This document shows, one piece after another, positions 32,177 through 42,029 of a stretch of DNA of 64,000 bases. Source of the stretch: Prorocentrum cordatum (Eukaryota; Sar; Dinophyceae; Prorocentrales; Prorocentraceae); assembly GCA_963575745.1 (NCBI GenBank), contig CAUYUJ010019942.1, positions 10,001 through 74,000 on the forward strand. Reading direction: 5' to 3'. The stretch's first letter is position 1; each line of letters opens with the position of its first letter. Under the pieces are notes generated by a model that did no database searches, was not told where the DNA came from, and saw only the letters and a list, made by a program, of their open reading frames with translations. The translations under genes were made by a program, and so were the position numbers.

Positions 32177-32262
32177 GGCAATTTCTTGGATCGGCGCTGG
32201 GACCCCTGGCGGCGCTTCGGCGCCGGGGAGGGGGGTCAGCGCAGATCAAACAAATTCGCGGC
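32177..32262 (+). mobile_element. Foldback element, family I copy 3
   Basis: Diverged copy: AATTTCTTGGATCGGCGCTG, GGCGGCGCTTCGGCGCCG, CAGCGCAGATCAAACAAATT, then the shared tail-like CAGTTTACATTCATGCCG. Confidence 0.7.
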
Positions 32263-32429
32263 CGGTGGAGCAGCGACAGTTTACATTCATGCCGTTGCCC
32301 CCCCCCACACGCGCACGATTTTCTTCGATCTCGGCCTCCGGACTTGGGGTCGTTTCAGCATCCTGGGGTCATCAGGACGAACAGTTGCCATTGCAACAGA
32401 ATCAAGCGGAAGCTCCACGGGTTGTGGAA

Positions 32430-33017
32430 CATGTGCTCATACATATACATATACGTATGTTTAAATATGCATATGGATTTAAACATGGGCTTCCTCACAC
32501 ATACGCGCAGCTCTCTGTATCTGTATGTATGTATGCATGTGTATGTATGTATGTATGTATGTATGTATGTATGTATGTATGCATGCATGCATGCATGCAT
32601 GCATGCTGCATGCATGCATGCATGCATGCATGCATGTATGTATGTGTGTAGGCAGGTAGGTAGGTAGATATGTTGATTGGTTGGTTGGTATGTATGCATG
32701 TCTGATATCTGTATGTATGTACGTATTTATGTACGCATGTATATATGCATGCATGCATGCATGTATGTATGTATGTGTGCTTGTATGTATGTGTGCATGT
32801 ACGCATGTATGTACGTATGCATGTATGTAGGTAGGTAGGTAGGCAGGTCTGTATGTATGTATGGGTGGATGGATGGACGGATGGATGGATGGACGGATGG
32901 ATGGATGCATGTATGTATGTATGTTTGTATGTATGTACGTCTGCATGCATGCATGTATGCATGTATGCATGTATGCATGTATGCATGTATGCATGTATGC
33001 ATGTATGCATGTACGCA

Positions 33018-33090
<73 letters not shown>

Positions 33091-33260
33091 CCCTGTCTGT
33101 CTGTCAGTCTGTCTGTCTATCTGTCTGTCTGTTTGTATGTATGTATGCATGTGTGCGTCTATGTGTGTGTATGTGTATGTATGTACGGATGAATTTATGT
33201 ACGCATGTATATTATATATGTGTATGTATGTATATTTGTATATATATATATATATGTAAA
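32430..33260. repeat. Tetranucleotide array (ATGT/GCAT/CTGT)n
   Basis: About 830 bp of ATGT, GCAT, GGAT and CTGT blocks, ending in a (TA)n patch (33241-33256). Poly-Tyr/Met/Cys-like frames are artefacts. Confidence 0.95.
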
Positions 33261-33650
33261 ATGTTCACATGCAAACACGCCGTCGGATGCCTGAGCGTCG
33301 TGTTGTGGCCCCTGACCCTTGCGACCCCCTCCCGCGGACCAGCTTCTCGCCCCGAGTCTTCCATCTGACGGCCCCCAGGGGCCACATGAGCGCTGCCCCC
33401 CCCCTCTTCCGGAGACCGAAGCCGAGGAAGAGAGCGCCGGGGCTGCACATGCCACGAGGTCGGAGGTCTGGGCCGCCGTTGCCCCTTGCGAAGCAGGACG
33501 CGTCGCAGTCTTCTGGGTCCCCGTCGACGAGGAGGTCGAGGAGGAGCGGGCGCCAGCTGGACCATCAGACCGTCGCCTCGCAGGAGGACGTGGACCTCAT
33601 CCACAGGCCGGGCGGGGCGCTGCCGACGGCGACGGTGTCCGACTGCACGT
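33261..33650. other. No firm gene
   Basis: One + frame (about 33400-33650) reads ETEAEEESAGAAHATRSEVW and VDEEVEEERAPAG, acidic and exon-like, but the other strand is open as well. Not called. Confidence 0.3.
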
Positions 33651-33818
33651 GAGAGTGACCCTTCCCCTTCGCCGGAGTGACCCGTGCTGCGGGCCCAATT
33701 GGGTCCCTCGATCGCTGAACGCGACGCGGTGGCAGCAGCTTGCGCGCCTGGATTTGGCCACCCCGCGTCCCCCGTTAAGCCGCGCGCCACAGGTCACTCT
33801 TACCCAAGGGTCACTCTT
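33651..33818. mobile_element. Foldback element with GAGTGACCC ends
   Basis: GAGAGTGACCCTT..GGAGTGACCCGTG at the left, CACAGGTCACTC..AAGGGTCACTCTT at the right. One copy. Confidence 0.55.
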
Positions 33819-34141
33819 GCGCTTAGCCGAGGTGTCTTCGTCCAGCACGGGGCCGGCGACGTTGGTGTCGACGTCATCGTTTCGAAGGTCTCGTTGGGGC
33901 GGTCCTGGAGGCTTTCGGCGTTTCGGCCGGGCGAGGCCCTCCGGGGTGGCCATGCAGGAGGGGTTCCGGGGACCGCTCTCGAGCGGGCTTTGGGTCGATG
34001 TCCATGGAGGGGGGGTGTCTGGATCCCTGCTGGGTTGTCCAAGGGGTTGTCCGGGGTAGGCCGTCTCGTCGTCAGTAAGCAGCGTGGGTTGTCCTGGGGA
34101 GTGTCGGGGGATTTTCTGGGGAATGCATTCTTTTTCCGTTG

Positions 34142-34322
34142 CACAATTGTAGATGGGTTCCGAGTAGAGGGGGTCGGAGAATCATGGTGCATCGCCGAGG
34201 CGTCGCCAGTGCGGTTCGACGTGGGCCCGCGTTTTCGCTGGATGCATTGCCGGAATGTCGCTGAGGCACCGGCGATGGGGTGCGATCCTGCGACCCCGCC
34301 TATTCGGACCCCATCTAGGAGG
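34142..34322. mobile_element. Foldback element, family D copy 1
   Basis: AGATGGGTTCCGAGTAGAGG and complementary GCCTATTCGGACCCCATCT. Interior GCATCGCCGAGGCGTC / GGCACCGGCGATG. Matches 38346-38560. Confidence 0.65.
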
Positions 34323-34391
34323 CTTCTACCAGTATGGGGCGACGGAGGCGGGGCGGCCTTCTGAGAAGGCACCCCACCTCTCCGAGGCCTA

Positions 34392-34577
34392 CAGTGAGCG
34401 GCTTGAATAAGGAACACTTACTTTTCAAAAGGAGCTCGGTCGTTCCTTAGATTTTGCATGCGTTATTTACGGTTCCTTATGCGTTATTTGTTATGTGTCG
34501 TTCCTTATGCGTTCTTCCTTGGGACAAAAAGGGGCCTCGTTCCTTATTTATGGTTCCTTAGGTCAAGGCCCCGACTG
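34392..34577 (+). mobile_element. TA-flanked MITE, family T copy 1
   Basis: 186 bp between TA dinucleotides (34390-34391 and 34578-34579). Left end CAGTGAGCGGC, right end GCCCCGACTG. Shares AAGGAAC.CTT at the left and AAAAAGGGGCCTCGTTCCTT, GGTTCC, TAGGTCAAG at the right with copy 2 at 40719. The centre has GTTCCTTATGCGTT repeats. CAGT ends plus TA flanks are the style of Tc1/mariner-derived MITEs. Confidence 0.75.
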
Positions 34578-34589
34578 TACCTGCCCTTC

Positions 34590-35250
34590 CGGACGCTCCT
34601 GGGCCCCCCCCTCTCAGACTCCCTCCCGACCCGGCCGCCGAGCCACGCCCAGCTGAGGCCACGCGGGGCCCCCGCCGCAGGAGGCACGGCAGCCATCGCC
34701 GAAGCACCCCCCTTCTGCTCCCGACGAGCACCCTCCCCGCCTCCCCTCTCTGCTGTGAGCCCGTGCCTCTCTCTGTGCTCCTGCTCCCCTCCTCCCCTCT
34801 CTCCCCTCCTCCCCTCTCTCCCCTCCTCCCCCCCTCCTCCCCTCCTCCCCTCCTCCCCTCCTCCTCCTCCCCCCCTCCCCTCCTCCCCTCTCTCTGCTCC
34901 TGCCGCTCAGCTTCCCTGTGCACCATCGTCCTCGGTGCCTCGGGCCGCCTGCGCGCCCTTCGCTCGCCGACCCGCCGGCGGCGGAGCCCTCTCCGCCTCC
35001 TCCCCCCCCCGCGGCCGCCCTCCCCTCGAGGTCTGCCGCCCGCTCCCGCGCCCCGCACTCCGCTCGCCCCGCCGGCAGCGAGACGCCCGCGCCCGCGACC
35101 GCCGGAGCTGCCGATCCGAAGCCTCTCTCTGTCGCGCTGCCTGGCCGAGCCGCCGGAGGCGCGTGCAGAGCTCCGGGCCGCCGCGCTGCCTGCCCCACGG
35201 GAGGTGCGGGGCCAGCCGCAGTCTGCGGCGGAGAGCCCCCTTCCTCCTCC
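34590..35250. other. C-rich low-complexity DNA
   Basis: CCTCCCCTCTCT repeats at 34740-34900, then GC-rich DNA. No gene supported. Confidence 0.5.
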
Positions 35251-35270
35251 CACCAGGGGGGAAGCCCGCA

Positions 35271-35443
35271 TCGAACGACGCGAAGATCCGGACAAAATCG
35301 GATCGGGATAACTCGAAATCTCTGAGAATCGGCGGGTTTGGATGATGTGCTGGGCGCCGCGGCCGCTCCAGAGCGTTCCGGAACGCTCTGAGAGCGCTCC
35401 GGAACGCTCTGGAGCGATTTATCCCGACCCTAGCCCTGTTTTA
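35271..35443 (+). mobile_element. Family H element copy 1 with 17-bp flanking repeats
   Basis: 173 bp flanked by perfect 17-bp direct repeats CAGGGGGGAAGCCCGCA (35254-35270 and 35444-35460). Contains ATCGGATCGGGATAACTCGA near the left, complementary TTATCCCGA near the right, and nested GAGCG..CGCTC palindromes. Ends TAGCCCTGTTTTA. Copy 2 at 40991. Confidence 0.8.
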
Positions 35444-35460
35444 CAGGGGGGAAGCCCGCA

Positions 35461-36230
35461 GGCCATGCCATGTGGTGGGGGCGCTGGTGCATCTGGGCGA
35501 TCGCAGTGGGTACGGAAAGAGGATGGGTGCGAGGCCCAGCGGCTGTTCCGGTTCGTGTGGAGCAGGTCTCGCTGCCCGCGCCGCCGCGGGCGCTGTTCGC
35601 CTGGACAAAAAGCCGCCTGCCGAACAGCAGCCGCTGTCTGTTTTGGGCAACATTTGTTGTTGGGCATTGTGCCCATTTTCGCCGTATCCATTCCGGGCGT
35701 CCAAAGTTGAGGAGTGTGCCCAGGAGGCACGAGACCTTGTGAGACTCCGTATCTGATGAGGGCAGCAGGAATACCCTTGGCCCAGCCTCCCCTCAGATCT
35801 GACGTTGTGCAAGAATGCATCGCGTAAAATCACTGCTGGAGCCCCAGACCCCATCTTTCTGCGTCAGATTCGAGCCAGAATGGCCTGTGCGGGCCCCGGG
35901 GACAGAAGATGGGCGAAACACACCCGTTGCGATAGAAATGCAGCGCCTGGATCTCAGAGTCAGTTGGTGTTCCACTGGCTTCCAGACCCTGGGCTCCTTG
36001 TCTGAGGGCTCCTTACCCGCTACCCTCACCGTATCTGTCTCCAAACGCTCGAATCCCTCCCCATCCCCTCAGCCGCGCCGCGTCCGCCTCTCCCAGACGT
36101 CCGCTGCCTTGAGCTTCTCAGTACGGGGCCCCCAGAGGTCTGGACCTTGACCCCACCCGGGGCGTAATTACGCAGCGGGGGTCTGCGCTAACGGGGGTCA
36201 TAGCCAACCCCCTTCTGGCCGACCTGGGTG
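35461..36230. other. No firm gene
   Basis: A + frame from ATG 35815 to 36150 (111 codons, e.g. EMQRLDLRVSWCSTGFQTLG) has fair composition, but opposing frames are as long. Not called. Confidence 0.3.
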
Positions 36231-36236
36231 TGGGAA

Positions 36237-36520
36237 CCACGTGGGGCCGATGCAAGGGGGTCCAGCTGATAGGGGGGTGGTGCCATAGATCTGGTGCAAT
36301 AGACTTGCAGGGTTGCAGTGGATTTTGTGCAATAGACTTGCAGGGTTGCAGTGGATTTTGGGCGCGCAATACATTCCGGTGTGCCAATATATTTTCGCGT
36401 GCAACACATTCGCTGCAATACAGCGAAGCACAGCTCTCTGGCGCAATACGCTCGCAAAACAATTGCCCCAAACCTACTGCACCACCCCCTTGCAGCTGGA
36501 CCCCTCCGTGGGGCCAACCA
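36237..36520. mobile_element. Foldback element with 45-bp arms
   Basis: Left arm holds GTGGGGCC, AAGGGGGTCCAGCTG and GGGGTGGTGC. The right arm is the near-complement starting GCACCACCCCCTTGCAGCTG. The loop has a 34-bp tandem duplication (GTGCAATAGACTTGCAGGGT at 36295 and 36329). Confidence 0.65.
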
Positions 36521-36544
36521 AAGAAAAGCTTTCGCCCTGAGTTT

Positions 36545-36700
36545 CTCGAGACGTTGGCGGCCTGGGCCGCGCGCACCCCCGAGGACCGATGCTGTGCCGT
36601 CGAGCAGGGCAGGGTGCCCGACGGCCCACGGGGCGGCTTTTCGCCCCGGATCCGCCTGCGTTTGCCCCGCGTTCCGGAAGCGGTCCCCGCGAGGGCCGAG
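36545..36700 (+). repeat. Duplicated segment with trace of coding, copy 1
   Basis: Reads PEDRCCAVEQGRVPDG in one frame. About 37640-37720 reads PQDRRHAVEHGRVLEG. DNA similarity is limited to about 80 bp. Confidence 0.4.
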
Positions 36701-36715
36701 CTCGAGGCAAACGTT

Positions 36716-36950
36716 GGTAGTGTCCAGAGGTGGTGGTGACAACACCTGCCGGTGAGTCTCGGGCGGTTTGGTGTCACCGCCCAGTTTGGGGGCTCTCGTG
36801 TGGTTTTTCGAGGATGTCCCGAACGCTGCTTTGTCCAGGAGTCACAAAACCCGGCGGTGACCCCGTGTTGCAAAGCCCGGCGGTGACTTTGGGAGGATTC
36901 CAGGTCACCACCTCATATATCACCACCTGGTTCGGGGGCTCCCAAAAACG
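36716..36950. mobile_element. Foldback element, family Q copy 2
   Basis: Built on GGTGGTGAC / GTCACCACC and CAAACCCGGCGGTGACC pairs. CACCACCTGGTTCGGGGGCT at the right matches the Q1 left end in complement. Confidence 0.6.
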
Positions 36951-36967
36951 GCGGGATGGACAACACC

Positions 36968-37154
36968 AGATGAGCGACAGAGGAAAACGGGGTCGTCTTG
37001 TCTTTCCCGACATTGGCGCGCAAGCTGCCTGCGTAAGATCGCACGCGATCGCCCTCGTTTCCCGTTAGGCGGGCCGCGCTGGCGGTCCGCGTCAGCTACA
37101 GCGTAAGGTCGCCGTGCCATCTCGCGTAAGACCGTTGTTTTTCGTCGCTCAGAT
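36968..37154 (+). mobile_element. Foldback repeat, family M copy 3
   Basis: Clearest M ends: AGATGAGCGAC at the left, GTCGCTCAGAT at the right. Interior TGCCTGCGTAAGATCGCACG, GCCCTCGTTTCCC, GCTGGCGGTCCGCGT. Confidence 0.75.
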
Positions 37155-37204
37155 CCTCCCAGGCCTGGGCCCGTTCTACACCGCTCCAAGGCCCTCCCTG
37201 CCCC

Positions 37205-37535
37205 CGGAAAGCGTTCTCCTCCTCCTCCTCGTCCTCCTCCTCCTCCTCCTGCTCCTCCTCCTCGTCCTCCTACTCCTCCTCCTCCTGCTCCTCCTCCTCC
37301 TCCTCCTCCTCCTCCTCCTCCTCCTCCTCCTGCTCCTCATCCCTCCGCTCCCTCCCTGCTCCTCCCTGCTCCTCCCTGCTCCTCCCTGCTCCTCCTCCTC
37401 CCTCCTCCTCCTCCTCCTCCTCCCTCCTCCTCCTCCTCCTCCTCCTCCTCCTCCTCCTCCTCCTCCTCCTCCTCCTCCTCCTCCTCCTCCTCCTCCTCCT
37501 TCTCCTCCTCCCTCCTCATTCTCATCCTCCTCCGA
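37205..37535. repeat. (TCC)n array
   Basis: About 330 bp of TCC with TGCTCC interruptions. Confidence 0.95.
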
Positions 37536-37899
37536 TAGATTCCTCCTCCTCCCCCTCGCCTTTTGCCTTCTCTCTCCCTCGTAATGTTGTTTCTCTTCCT
37601 CCTCGTTTCCCTGGCCCTCCGCGCCCCGCCCTCGTCCGCGCCCCCCCGTCCGCAGGATCGACGTCATGCTGTCGAGCACGGCCGCGTGCTCGAAGGCCTG
37701 TGGCGCCGCCTTCCTCCGGCTGGCCTCCCCCGGCCGCGCCGGGGGGGGCCCCGGGGATCTCGAGGCCGAGGCCGCGGTGTGGCGCGAGAGTCTGCCGGCC
37801 TGCCTGGAGTAGGCCCCCCGGCGGCGCGCAGGGCGGAGGCCGGGCGCGCGGCGCCGGGCTTCGAATCCCAGGCGGGGGTGTAGCGATAGCCGCCGCCCG

Positions 37900-38050
37900 T
37901 GGGATCGATCTGCGCGGGCCTCCGCAGGGGCGGTGGGCATGGATCTTCGTGGGATCGATTTTCCGTGGAATCGATCCCACGAAGATCGATGCCGCATGGG
38001 CCGCCGCCCGTGGATCGATCTTCGTGGGATCGATCTTCGGGGGACATGTT
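37900..38050. repeat. GGGATCGATCTTCGT repeats with perfect hairpin
   Basis: 37942-37987 is a hairpin with perfect 19-bp arms (GATCTTCGTGGGATCGATT) and an 8-base loop. Half-units repeat on both sides. Confidence 0.75.
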
Positions 38051-38345
38051 GGGGCCCCTGGGGGGCAGAGTGTACCCATGTCCACCGCCCGCTGCAGCAC
38101 CAGGGCGTCGCTTCCCAGGCGGTGGGCATGGATAGGCCCCCGCCCCGCACGTAAGGGGGGTCTGCGCACAGCGGGGGGCGGCCCAGAGGGAAGCGACGAC
38201 TGGCCGTGGGGGGGGAGAGCACGTCCTCGGTGTCGTCTGACCGACCCCCCTGGCCCCATCCACATCCCCAGCCAGACCCCCTCCATCTCCTCCCCCCCCC
38301 TACCACTTGGGGAGACATGCCCCTGGAAGCCCGATGGAGACAGCT

Positions 38346-38560
38346 TGTATCCCCCATCTAGGCCTCCCAGATGGGGTCCAAGCAGATGGGGTCGGAGGAT
38401 CGCGCTGCATCGCCGATGCATCAGCGATGCGGCTCGATGTGCAGCCTAATTTCTCCACGCCGACGTCGCCAATGCATCGCCGATGCATCGGCGATACATC
38501 GACGACTCCGTGCAATCTTCCGACACCATCTGCTCGGACCCCGTCCAGAAGGCCTCCACA
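38346..38560. mobile_element. Foldback element, family D copy 2
   Basis: AGATGGGGTC.AGCAGATGG, GGTCGGAGGATCGCGCTGCA at the left and complementary CCGACACCATCTGCTCGGAC at the right. GATGCATCGGCGAT palindromes in the centre. Confidence 0.7.
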
Positions 38561-38639
38561 GTCTTGGGGGGAGAGCATATCCGTATCCGCGGCCTCGCGG
38601 ACTGGGCCCCTGGGCTTTGACCCCTTGGATATGGGGGGC

Positions 38640-38935
38640 ATTTTTTCGCGGATGCTCCGCGCGGACTGTATATCCGTGCGACCGCGTATCCGCGGGATCG
38701 GGCCCCAGAATCCAGACCGTGAGGGCGCGGGTACGTCGCCGCTCGTGAAAGTGGGAGGTGAAGATCATCGCCGGGACCATGATTTCTCCTCGGATTTGAT
38801 GGCTCCCACGTCTCTTTCGACGCATCCCTGGCCCTCCACTCGTTCTGCGCACATGCCTCGAGCCATGATTTTCGAACCGGCTTCTTGGACGCCTCCCTCT
38901 TCGCTCCCAAGGTAGGGATAGGCGCCGCGAAACCT
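38640..38935 (+). repeat. Dispersed repeat shared with 57650-57830
   Basis: ACCATGATTTCTCCTCGGAT, ATGGCTCCC, GCGCACATGCCTCGAGCCAT in the same order at 57660-57790 (with GCGCACGTGCCTCGGGCCAT). Confidence 0.55.
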
Positions 38936-38952
38936 TATGGGAGCATAATGTT

Positions 38953-38954
<2 letters not shown>

Positions 38955-38983
<29 letters not shown>

Positions 38984-39955
38984 GCATGTACGCATGGTTG
39001 TATGTGCGTACATATGTACGTTTTGCTGGATGTATGGCTGCATGTATGCATTTGCATGTATGTATGTATGTATACATGCATGCATGCATGCATGCATGTG
39101 TGTTTGTATGTACGCATGTATGTATGTCTGCATGCATGCATGCATGTATGTATGCATGCATGCATGCATGTATGCATGTATGTACACATGCATGTATCTA
39201 TACGTATGGATGAATGTATGTATGCGTATAGATATGTATGTATGCATGCATACATGTATGCATGTTTGCATGCATGGAAGTAATGCATATATGTATGCAT
39301 GCATGCATGCATGCATGCATGCATGCATGCATGCATGTATGTGTGTCTGTCTGTCTGTATGTATGTATGTGTGTATGTATGTATGTGTGTATGTATGTAT
39401 GTATGTATGTATGTATGTATGTATGTATGTATGTATGTATGTATGTATGTAGGTATGTCTGCATGCACGTATGCGTGTATGTGTATGTATGGGTGCATGC
39501 ATGCATGCATGTATGCATGCATGTATGCATGTATGCATGCATGCACATCTGGATGTACGTATCGACATATGTGCATGGACGTCGTGTGTTATGTAAGTTC
39601 AGGTTTTGCCGTGGACTGTATGCATCTGATGTATGTACGTCTGTGTTTATGTATGTGTGGCATGTTGTTTATGTATGTATGTATAGGTATGTGTGTTTGT
39701 ATGTATGTATGCATGCATATTTGCCTATGCATGTAGTTGTGTATGTATGCATGCATGCATGTCTGTACATATGTACGTATGCACGTACGTATGTATGCAT
39801 GCATGTACGTATGTGTTTATTTACGTATTTATGTTTGTGTGTGTACGTATGTACGTACGTGCGTACGTATGTACGTACGTACGTACGTATGTATGTATGT
39901 ATGTATGTATGTATGTATGTATGTATGTATGTATGTACGTATTCATGTTCTACAC
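38955..39955. repeat. Tetranucleotide array (ATGT/GCAT/ACGT)n
   Basis: About 1 kb, second array of the 32430-33260 type, begun by a (TA)n patch at 38960-38982. Confidence 0.95.
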
Positions 39956-40718
39956 ATAAGTTGCAGCAGAGGAACACCCAATCAGTCGATTGTTTCACAA
40001 TCGATCGTGATATCGTTTGTGCGATCTAAGATCGATTGTTAGATCGATGATGATATCGATCGTGAAATCGATAGTGAGAACCCGGAAACCCAGGAACCCC
40101 GCCGCCCGCCGAAATCGACCCAGAACCAGCAACTGGGAACCCAGGAACCAGGAACGGGGAACCCCGGAACCCCGCCGCCCACCGAAATCGGCCAGGAAGT
40201 TTCGCCACATTTTTCAATTGTTCGAAACCGCCCAACCTGTGGATGGTTTGAAAATTAGTGACCTGGATATTGAGATCAAGTGTGAGATCGATCGTGAGAT
40301 CAACGGTCGGACCGACAGTGATGTCGAGTCATTGTGATCGATAGCGAGATCGATCGTGAGATCGTTCGTGCGATCGATTGTGAGATCGATAGTGAGATCG
40401 ATCGAGGGATCGATAATAATATCGATAGAGAGGTGGGTAGCAAGATCGATTGCGAGACCGATCGATAAGGAGATCGACCAAGAACCGGGGAACAAGAAAA
40501 CCCAGGAACCTCGCCGCCCACCGAAATCGGCCCGCAGCCACCAACCGGGAATCCTGGAACCCTCAACCCGGAACTTGGGAACCCGGCCGGTCACCGAAAT
40601 CGGCAGGGAATTTTCGCCAAACCTTTTCCATATCACCAGAGGAAACCCCAGTTAGTGGACGGTTTGAAAATGTGGCGTGAGTATGAGAACGATCGTGAGA
40701 TCGACAGTGAGTTCCATA

Positions 40719-40852
40719 CAGTCGGGGCCCTGAAGAAGGAACCCTTTTCGTTGGGGAGGGGCTCCGCGTTCCTTAAGGAAATCGAAGTTTAACTTATAGA
40801 AAAAAGGGGCCTCGTTCCTTATTTTGGGTTCCCTAGGTCAAGCCCCCGACTG
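40719..40852 (+). mobile_element. TA-flanked MITE, family T copy 2
   Basis: 134 bp between TA (40717-40718) and TA (40853-40854). Ends CAGTCGGGGCC..GCCCCCGACTG. Sits inside the GATCGA minisatellite, so the insertion site is readable on both sides. Confidence 0.82.
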
Positions 40853-40990
40853 TAGTGCGATTGGTAGTGAGATCGATCGTGAGATCGATCGTGGAATCGA
40901 TCTCACCCTATCGATCGATCGATAACCCGGAACTGGGAACCCGGTAACCCCTCGATCGGGGACGCCGGAGCCGGGAAGCCAGGAACCAAG

Positions 40991-41165
40991 TGTAAAACGA
41001 CGCGAAGATCGGGACAAAATCGGATCGGGATAACTCGAAATCTCTGAGAATCGGCGGGCTTGGAGAATGTATTAGGCGCCGCTGCCGCTCAAGAGCGTTC
41101 CGGAACGCTCTGAGAGCGCTCCGGAGCGCTCTGGAGCGATTTATCCCGATCCTAGCCCTGTTTTA
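40991..41165 (+). mobile_element. Family H element copy 2
   Basis: 175 bp with CCAAG on both sides (40986-40990 and 41166-41170). Nearly the same sequence as copy 1 from ACGACGCGAAGATC to TAGCCCTGTTTTA. Confidence 0.8.
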
Positions 41166-42029
41166 CCAAGAACCCGGAACTGGGAACCCGGGAGCCCGAA
41201 CCGGGAACCCGGGCTACCCGGCGGCCCACCAAAATCGGCCGCCTGCTTTCGCCAAGTCTTTCAGGATCCACTATAGGACCCCTTCAGTGACTAAGCACTG
41301 ATTGGGGAATCTATGAACTACACCTGAGGAAACCCAAGCAGTGGATGAATTGAAAATTAATACTACGGATCTTGAGATCGACTGTGAGATCGATAGTGAG
41401 ATCGATAATGCAGTCGACAGTGAGGACGATTGTAAGGTCGATCGTGAGACCGAGAGTGACATCGATTCAATGAGATCGACAGTGAGATCGATCCTGAGAT
41501 CGCTCATGCGATCTCTAGTGAGATCCCTTGTGAGATCGATAATGAGATCGATAGTGAAATCGATAGAGAAGTGGGTGATGAGATCGATGGTTAGACCGAT
41601 CGATAAGAAGATCGACCAGGAACCCGGGAACCCGGGAACCTCGCCGCCCTCCGAAATCGGCCCGGAACCGGGAACCCGGAACCTGGGAACCCGGAACCGG
41701 GAACCCGGGAACCCAGCCAGCAGCCAAATTCGGCGGGACATTTTCGCCAATTCTTTCAACATCCGCGAGGACCCCTCCAGTGCAAGCATTGATTGAGGAA
41801 TAATCGCCTTCGGCCCATCCCGCCACCGTTCTTTTGGACAAAGAGCCAGAACCCAAACCGAAACAGAGTAGCACGCCAGGCACCCCTGCGAGGAGTCGAC
41901 CAGGGGGCGGCGGATGATTGCCTTCGGCCCATCCCGGCACCGTGCCCGGCCTGCGGGTCAGAGTCCTCAGGGGGTCCCCGGTCCGTGGGTCGGGCGCCCG
42001 CGCGCCACATCCACGGGTATCCGTAGTCC

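Larger units (their letters stand above)
39965..41810 (+). repeat. Composite array: GATCGA minisatellite plus GGAACCC/AATCGGC module
   Basis: Three or more repeats of one order: CCCAATCAGT.GAT.GTTT.A, a run of 12-bp GATCGATCGTGA units, GGAACCCGGAACC decamers, CGCC..CCGAAATCGGCC, and TTTTCGCCAA..TTTCAA. Minisatellite runs at about 40000-40075, 40270-40470, 40860-40930 and 41365-41600. Interrupted by a TA-flanked MITE (40719-40852) and a family H element (40991-41165). The module without minisatellite also lies at 16296-16548. Confidence 0.85.

Noticed and set aside
35342-36150. Competing frames on both strands
   Set aside because: Several are of similar length and quality. None can be preferred without transcripts.
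37845-37875. GGGCTTCGAATCCCAGG, tRNA T-arm-like
   Set aside because: Only three base pairs form in the arm, and there is no acceptor stem, D-arm or anticodon arm upstream.
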